Shown here: in pieces, positions 6,828-9,276 of the stretch
Layout of the letters: each line of letters begins with the position of its first letter
Position numbering within the stretch: position 1 is the first letter of the stretch
Assembly (NCBI GenBank): GCA_021795255.1
Contig: JAJYPQ010000126.1
Span: 1 to 9,276, forward strand
Length of the DNA: 9,276 nucleotides
Reading direction: 5' to 3'
Origin: Pseudomonadota bacterium
Lineage (GTDB): Bacteria > Pseudomonadota > Gammaproteobacteria > Acidiferrobacterales > Acidiferrobacteraceae
Made by a program: the position numbers and the translations under genes
Notes under the pieces: model-generated
Database searches by the model: none
Seen by the model: only the letters and a program-made list of their open reading frames with translations
What the model was told of the DNA's origin: nothing

Positions 6828-6944
6828 ATGCGTTTGGGAAACGGCAGCACCTGCGGCGACTGGCTTGGCATCTTTCGCATCCCGGTCGGCATGGTGTGCA
6901 GGATTCGGGTCATCGAGAGCTACGCCCCGACGGAGGAGGCATGA
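6828..6944 (+). CDS. Small unidentified frame ending in FRIPVGMV (copy 1)
   Basis: ATG 6828 overlaps the TGA of a preceding short frame (TGATG, 6826-6830) and encodes 38 residues including GDWLGIFRIPVGMVCRIRV and then ESYAPTEEA. The segment is repeated at protein level at 7785-7870 (GDRFGLFRIPVGMVRKITA, then TYHAPAEV). Twelve of the first 17 aligned residues are identical, although four of the codons behind FRIPVGMV differ synonymously (CGC/CGT, CCG/CCT, GTC/GTG, GGC/GGG). That pattern favours old homology under protein-level constraint. I do not know the family; it may be the C-terminus of a longer, decayed protein. The wobble positions are shared with one antisense frame, so minus-strand coding cannot be wholly excluded. 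It ends 33 bases before the vapC-like gene. Confidence 0.35.
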   Translation: MRLGNGSTCGDWLGIFRIPVGMVCRIRVIESYAPTEEA

Positions 6945-6977
6945 AAAGCCTGCCGCCATGATGGCGAGCGTGGCGTA

Positions 6978-7397
6978 TTACGCGGTCTGCTCGAAAGGGT
7001 TCAATGTCGCGACGCCGCTCGGCGCGACATCGCGCACGTTGCGTGTGACCAGGATGAGACCATGCTCCTGCGCGGTCGCGGCGAGTAAACCGTCGATGAG
7101 CGGCAAGGGGTCGGGGACGTTGTTGTCCGCCCAGCGTCTGGCGATGGGCGTTGTGATAGGAAGGATTCTATCCTGGAACGAGGACTCGAGACTCTGGAGT
7201 TTCTCCGCCAGCCGGTTGGCCTGCGTGGCGTCCCGGCGGCGGAGCCGGGCTATGCCTTACTGGAGTTCTCCGATAACGAGTACCGAAAGAAACAGCGCCT
7301 CATAGGGCGTTTGAGCAAACCAACTCTGCACGGACGGGTGTGCCCGGACGCCTTTTTGCAGTTCGGAGATGATATTGGTATCTAAGAGGTAGGCCAT
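6978..7397 (-). pseudogene. vapC: VapC-type PIN-domain toxin with one internal stop codon
   Basis: Read on the minus strand from ATG 7397, the product starts MAYLLDTNIISELQKG, the first PIN strand (D6), and continues WFAQTPYEALFLSVLVIGELQ (E44). It then meets TAA at 7259-7257 (codon 47). Beyond that it stays in frame for GIARLRRRDATQANRLAEKL, VPDPLPLIDGLLAATAQEHG and ILVTRNVRD, ending at 6978. All four acidic positions of a PIN RNase are therefore still encoded across 139 codons, the normal VapC length. Homologues have a Gln-Gly at this point (inference), so CAA-to-TAA is the simplest explanation. As read, the product would be an inactive 46-residue peptide. The start overlaps the antitoxin gene by 16 bases, the usual coupled arrangement. 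Confidence 0.85.
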
Positions 7398-7615
7398 TCA
7401 GGAATGGGACGTCCCGTGTCGCGGGAGCGTTCTAGGTCCGCATCCGTCAGCCCTTGTGCCACCTCGCACAGCAACCCCTTGAACGCGCGCTGGCGGTCTT
7501 CCGTTGAGGCGGTTTGTGTCAATACGACAACCTTCACCGGCGTCCCATCGGGGATGTTCTCCGGGACCGGTACCGAATGATTGTGCGTCACGCTCTCAAA
7601 TTCCAGGGCTTGCAT
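7382..7615 (-). CDS. vapB: VapB-like antitoxin of the adjacent VapC
   Basis: A 77-residue protein begins at complement ATG 7615-7613, seven bases after a near-perfect Shine-Dalgarno AAGGAGG (complement of 7623-7629), which decides the start over the longer open frame that reaches 8107. The N-terminus, MQALEFESVTHNHSVPVPEN and then GTPVKVVVL, resembles an AbrB/MazE-like swapped beta-hairpin, the DNA-binding part of such antitoxins. The C-terminal LTDADLERSRDTGRPIPEW would be the toxin-binding tail. The gene precedes and overlaps the PIN toxin, as in vapBC operons, and would act as repressor and toxin inhibitor. It is intact, whereas its toxin is not. A weak extended -10 (TGCTACACT) lies on the minus strand near 7669-7677. 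The family assignment rests on layout and resemblance. Confidence 0.78.
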   Translation of the reverse strand: MQALEFESVTHNHSVPVPENIPDGTPVKVVVLTQTASTEDRQRAFKGLLCEVAQGLTDADLERSRDTGRPIPEWPTS

Positions 7616-7678
7616 CGGATGACCTCCTTCCCCGGGAAACGACCTTAGAGGGGCGGCAAGACGCGCCGAGTGTAGCAT

Positions 7679-7870
7679 ATGGCCATGCCCTGGGCGAGCC
7701 GTGTTATGGAGACGCTCATGCCGCGGAGTCACGTTTGGACTCGGCCTCGCCAGGGTCGCGCCGGGGGCAAATACAATCACGGTGACCGGTTCGGCCTGTT
7801 TCGTATCCCTGTGGGGATGGTGCGCAAAATTACCGCACTCAAGACCTATCACGCGCCGGCAGAAGTGTGA
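7679..7870 (+). CDS. Small unidentified frame ending in FRIPVGMV (copy 2)
   Basis: This open frame of 63 codons lies divergent from the vapB-like gene. Its last ~26 residues, GLFRIPVGMVRKITAL and then KTYHAPAEV, match copy 1 at 6867-6944 (about 65% nucleotide identity over 78 aligned bases by hand count), including the position of the stop codon. The upstream part (7679-7784) shows no resemblance to the upstream part of copy 1, and there is no ribosome binding site at 7679, so the start is doubtful. The likeliest reading is a conserved C-terminal segment of a decayed gene. The alternative is a short dispersed DNA repeat in which coding is incidental. Confidence 0.3.
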   Translation: MAMPWASRVMETLMPRSHVWTRPRQGRAGGKYNHGDRFGLFRIPVGMVRKITALKTYHAPAEV

Positions 7871-8106
7871 CCACCCCAGCTGACCGACCAGCACGTCCTT
7901 ATCCCGGGCAATGTTGACCCGCGCAGGATGGAGCTGCTTGAGCCTTCTGATGTATATGGACCCTGGGCTGGTTCTTGTTCCGGCGGCAACCGACGAGGCG
8001 TAATGGGCGCGAAGCCTAGCGGCTGCGGCGGCCCAACACCTGCACGTTGGACCGCCTACGCGCGGCGCAAAAGCCCACTCTTGCGAGATGTCATTCGGCG
8101 CCTGCA
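7871..8106. other. No recognisable gene
   Basis: GC-rich sequence between copy 2 and the end of the NYN gene. A minus-strand frame starting at 8107 is open through the whole interval and merges with the vapB frame, and a plus-strand frame runs 7928-8110. Neither shows a domain, a ribosome binding site or a sensible start. I take both as chance openness in GC-rich DNA or as remnants of unknown sequence. Confidence 0.4.
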
Positions 8107-8794
8107 TTAACGGCTTGAGGGTAGATTGGTTCGACTGGTTTTGGTAGGTTCCGGCGCGGTGAGTTGTGGTGGTGTGATTTTATCCAAAATGAGGTCGGCG
8201 TGTTCTTTCAAGCCCGATTCAATGCTGTGCCCAAGGGGTACGGGAAATAGCTGAGCACCTTCACGTCGAGCAAACTTCATGGCAAGAATGAAGTCGCTGC
8301 CGCCTGTGACTAAGACAATGACATCCACGTGGCGTTTGAGGGTGAGTGACGCTATGTCCAGCCCAATGCGCATATCAACACCCTTTTGCTGGATGTCAGG
8401 TCTCAGGTCGGTCGCGCGCACGGTTATATCGGACCCAGAAGCTCCGCTGAGACGCTGTTTTGCGAGTTTCCAGCCGCGAAACGCCAATTCTCCGAGTCGA
8501 AGGGACACAAAAGGAGCCTCTCTGAGTCGCTCAAACAAGGCTTTGTTTGGGCGCGACAAGGGCGTTGTCCCGAAATTTGTCTTGCCGCCGCCGTTCAGGG
8601 GTTTGTCCACGCTTTCCTCAAACGGGGGAGCATCGTAGTAGTAAATGCGGTGGAGCAGAAGCGCAGATAGTGCCGGTTGTTTTTTGAGGGTCTCTAGGAA
8701 GGCGTCAAAGCGGGCGCCGTCCAACGGGGGACCCTTGCGAGCCAAGCTTCTTTTTGAGGAAACCACCGTCAACGAGAATAGCGTAACGGCGCAT
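8107..8794 (-). pseudogene. NYN-domain (LabA/PIN-like) putative nuclease, one-base frameshift
   Basis: Complement ATG 8794 starts MRRYAILVDGGFLKKKLGSQ, the first NYN strand with catalytic Asp (D9). At the run of five C (plus-strand GGGGG, 8726-8730) the frame is lost; removing one base continues into LDGARFDAFLETLKKQPALS, then LHRIYYYDAPPF, KGVDMRIGLDIASL (D140 and D146 in corrected numbering) and VLVTGGSDFILAMKFARR (S166-D167). These are the acidic motifs of NYN nucleases (PF01936, LabA-like), metal-dependent RNases of the PIN superfamily. The corrected length is 228 residues with a basic Pro/Thr-rich tail. From its only strong motif-bearing start the gene as read ends early; translation from 8772 would lack the D9 strand and be inactive. 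The ribosome binding site is weak (AGG eight bases upstream). It is a single isolated gene of unknown role. Confidence 0.82.
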
Positions 8795-9092
8795 TGGGTT
8801 GACCTAAAAAGGCGGCCGCTTACGCGCGCGGAGTCCGCTTGTGGCGGAACCCTCTTGGATTGTAGCGTGCGGGCGGCCTGGTTTTTCTATGAAGGCTCCA
8901 GCGGGCTCGTTGTTGCCCGTGTTGCTGAAGCCTACTGCCCGAAGGCAGGTTCGCGCGCCCGGTTTCCCGGTGTTGACGGCAAGCAACATAGCTCACAAAG
9001 TTGCGGCCCGTCAACTTGCCTTACTGCGGGACAGTATTTTGCATCCGCCAACGGTGTCCTTAGGCCCTAGCAAAAATTCGCGGCGCAAGAGG
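8795..9092. promoter_or_regulatory. Gap upstream of the NYN gene with a possible -10 and small hairpins
   Basis: No recognised gene. On the minus strand TACAAT (complement of 8859-8864) could be a -10 for the NYN gene, about 65 bases ahead of its ATG, but no convincing -35 accompanies it. Two small stems are visible: TCCGC-TTGTG-GCGGA (8834-8848) and CTGCC-CGAA-GGCAG (8935-8948, a GNRA-like tetraloop closed by 5 bp). A plus-strand frame from ATG 8889 is open to the window end, but from 9093 it runs antisense to the rhodanese gene and I cannot name it. Confidence 0.3.
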
Positions 9093-9276
9093 TCACGCTT
9101 CATCCCCGCCGCCCGCCTCGACAGATACGAATGGCAATCCTGCGTTCTGCCACGCCTGCATGCCGCCCGCAACCGAATAGGCGTGCGGATAGCCCATATC
9201 GCGCAGGATATGGGCGGCCACCAGACTCCGGTTACCGCGCGCACAGAAAAAGAACAGCGCCGACTGCTTGACTGCA
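9093..9276 (-). CDS. Rhodanese-like sulfurtransferase, C-terminal part (runs off the window)
   Basis: The minus-strand frame entering at the right edge reads SALFFFCARGNRSLVAAHIL, then RDMGYPHAYSVAGGMQAWQNAG and LPF, with a stop at 9095-9093. CARGNRS is the rhodanese active-site loop, with the Cys that carries the persulfide, followed by the conserved helix and the closing GG-x-xAW of single-domain rhodaneses. Such proteins move sulfane sulfur for thiosulfate, cyanide or tRNA/cofactor chemistry. The specific acceptor cannot be judged from ~60 residues. The visible part is intact; the N-terminal half lies beyond 9276. Confidence 0.9.
   Translation of the reverse strand, partial: AVKQSALFFFCARGNRSLVAAHILRDMGYPHAYSVAGGMQAWQNAGLPFVSVEAGGGDEA

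Noticed and set aside
6865..7305. Plus-strand frame of 146 codons
   Set aside because: It is antisense to the vapC-like gene, whose PIN motifs are clear on the other strand; it has no ribosome binding site or known motif.
7382..8107. Long minus-strand open frame (241 codons) covering vapB and the sequence upstream of it
   Set aside because: The strong Shine-Dalgarno at 7623-7629 and family length place the start at 7615; the upstream part has no domain and biased Arg/Ala/Pro composition typical of antisense GC-rich frames.
8645..9070. Plus-strand frame of 141 codons
   Set aside because: The 5' half is antisense to the NYN gene and the remainder carries no known motif; no ribosome binding site precedes it.
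8889..9276. Plus-strand frame open to the window end, containing ASNIAHKVAARQLALLRDS
   Set aside because: The region from 9093 is antisense to the rhodanese gene; the first 60 codons look somewhat protein-like but match nothing I can name.
1..9276. CRISPR array or tandem repeat tract
   Set aside because: No regularly spaced direct repeats are visible; the only tandem repeat is the 8-base pair at 3312-3327.

Overview
The window is a GC-rich, proteobacterial-looking accessory region. It starts at a tRNA-Arg gene and holds fragments of a restriction-modification island, a complete copper-exporting ATPase, a broken toxin-antitoxin pair, a frameshifted NYN-domain gene and the edge of a rhodanese gene. 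I see no species marker. Dense GC-rich coding, the families present and a full CCA-encoding tRNA fit a beta- or gammaproteobacterium, possibly a metal-exposed one, but that is inference.

Positions 1-470: an intact tRNA-Arg(ACG) is followed by the C-terminal remnant of an IS3-family transposase, which looks like the scarred edge of an island. Positions 400-3432: a promoter-like sequence leads into a row of overlapping genes. In order these are a ribbon-helix-helix-like small protein (frameshifted), the N-terminal SAM-binding half of a DNA methyltransferase (frameshifted), an intact ImmA/IrrE-type HExxH protein, an intact DUF4411 PIN-like protein, and the first ~60 codons of an Eco57I-type methylase, cut off near 3288. 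The last three junctions (1467-1470, 2615-2618, 3106-3109) are 4-base start/stop overlaps, so this was a translationally coupled operon. Only the two middle genes are uninterrupted.

Positions 3433-4240 hold no recognisable gene, only short open stretches and palindromes. The last ~110 bases form a plausible promoter and leader for the next gene. Positions 4241-6634 encode a 797-residue P1B-type Cu(I)/Ag(I) ATPase with a YHS domain and two CPMHP-type metal-binding modules in place of HMA domains. It has no visible chaperone, regulator or oxidase partner beside it.

Positions 6635-8106 contain a minus-strand vapBC-like pair whose toxin has one in-frame stop codon. Two short plus-strand reading frames on either side of it share the peptide FRIPVGMV, encoded with different synonymous codons. 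Positions 8107-9276 carry a minus-strand NYN-domain nuclease-like gene with a one-base frameshift in a run of five C (on its coding strand), a ~300-base gap, and the C-terminus of a rhodanese with its active-site loop.

Overall this is a mosaic of decaying defence and toxin-antitoxin cargo around one clearly functional metal-resistance gene. The most distinctive points are the intact ImmA-DUF4411 pair inside a wrecked methyltransferase operon, and the twin FRIPVGMV frames bracketing vapBC. Several lesions are single-base changes in short homopolymers, so assembly error has to be weighed against real decay.
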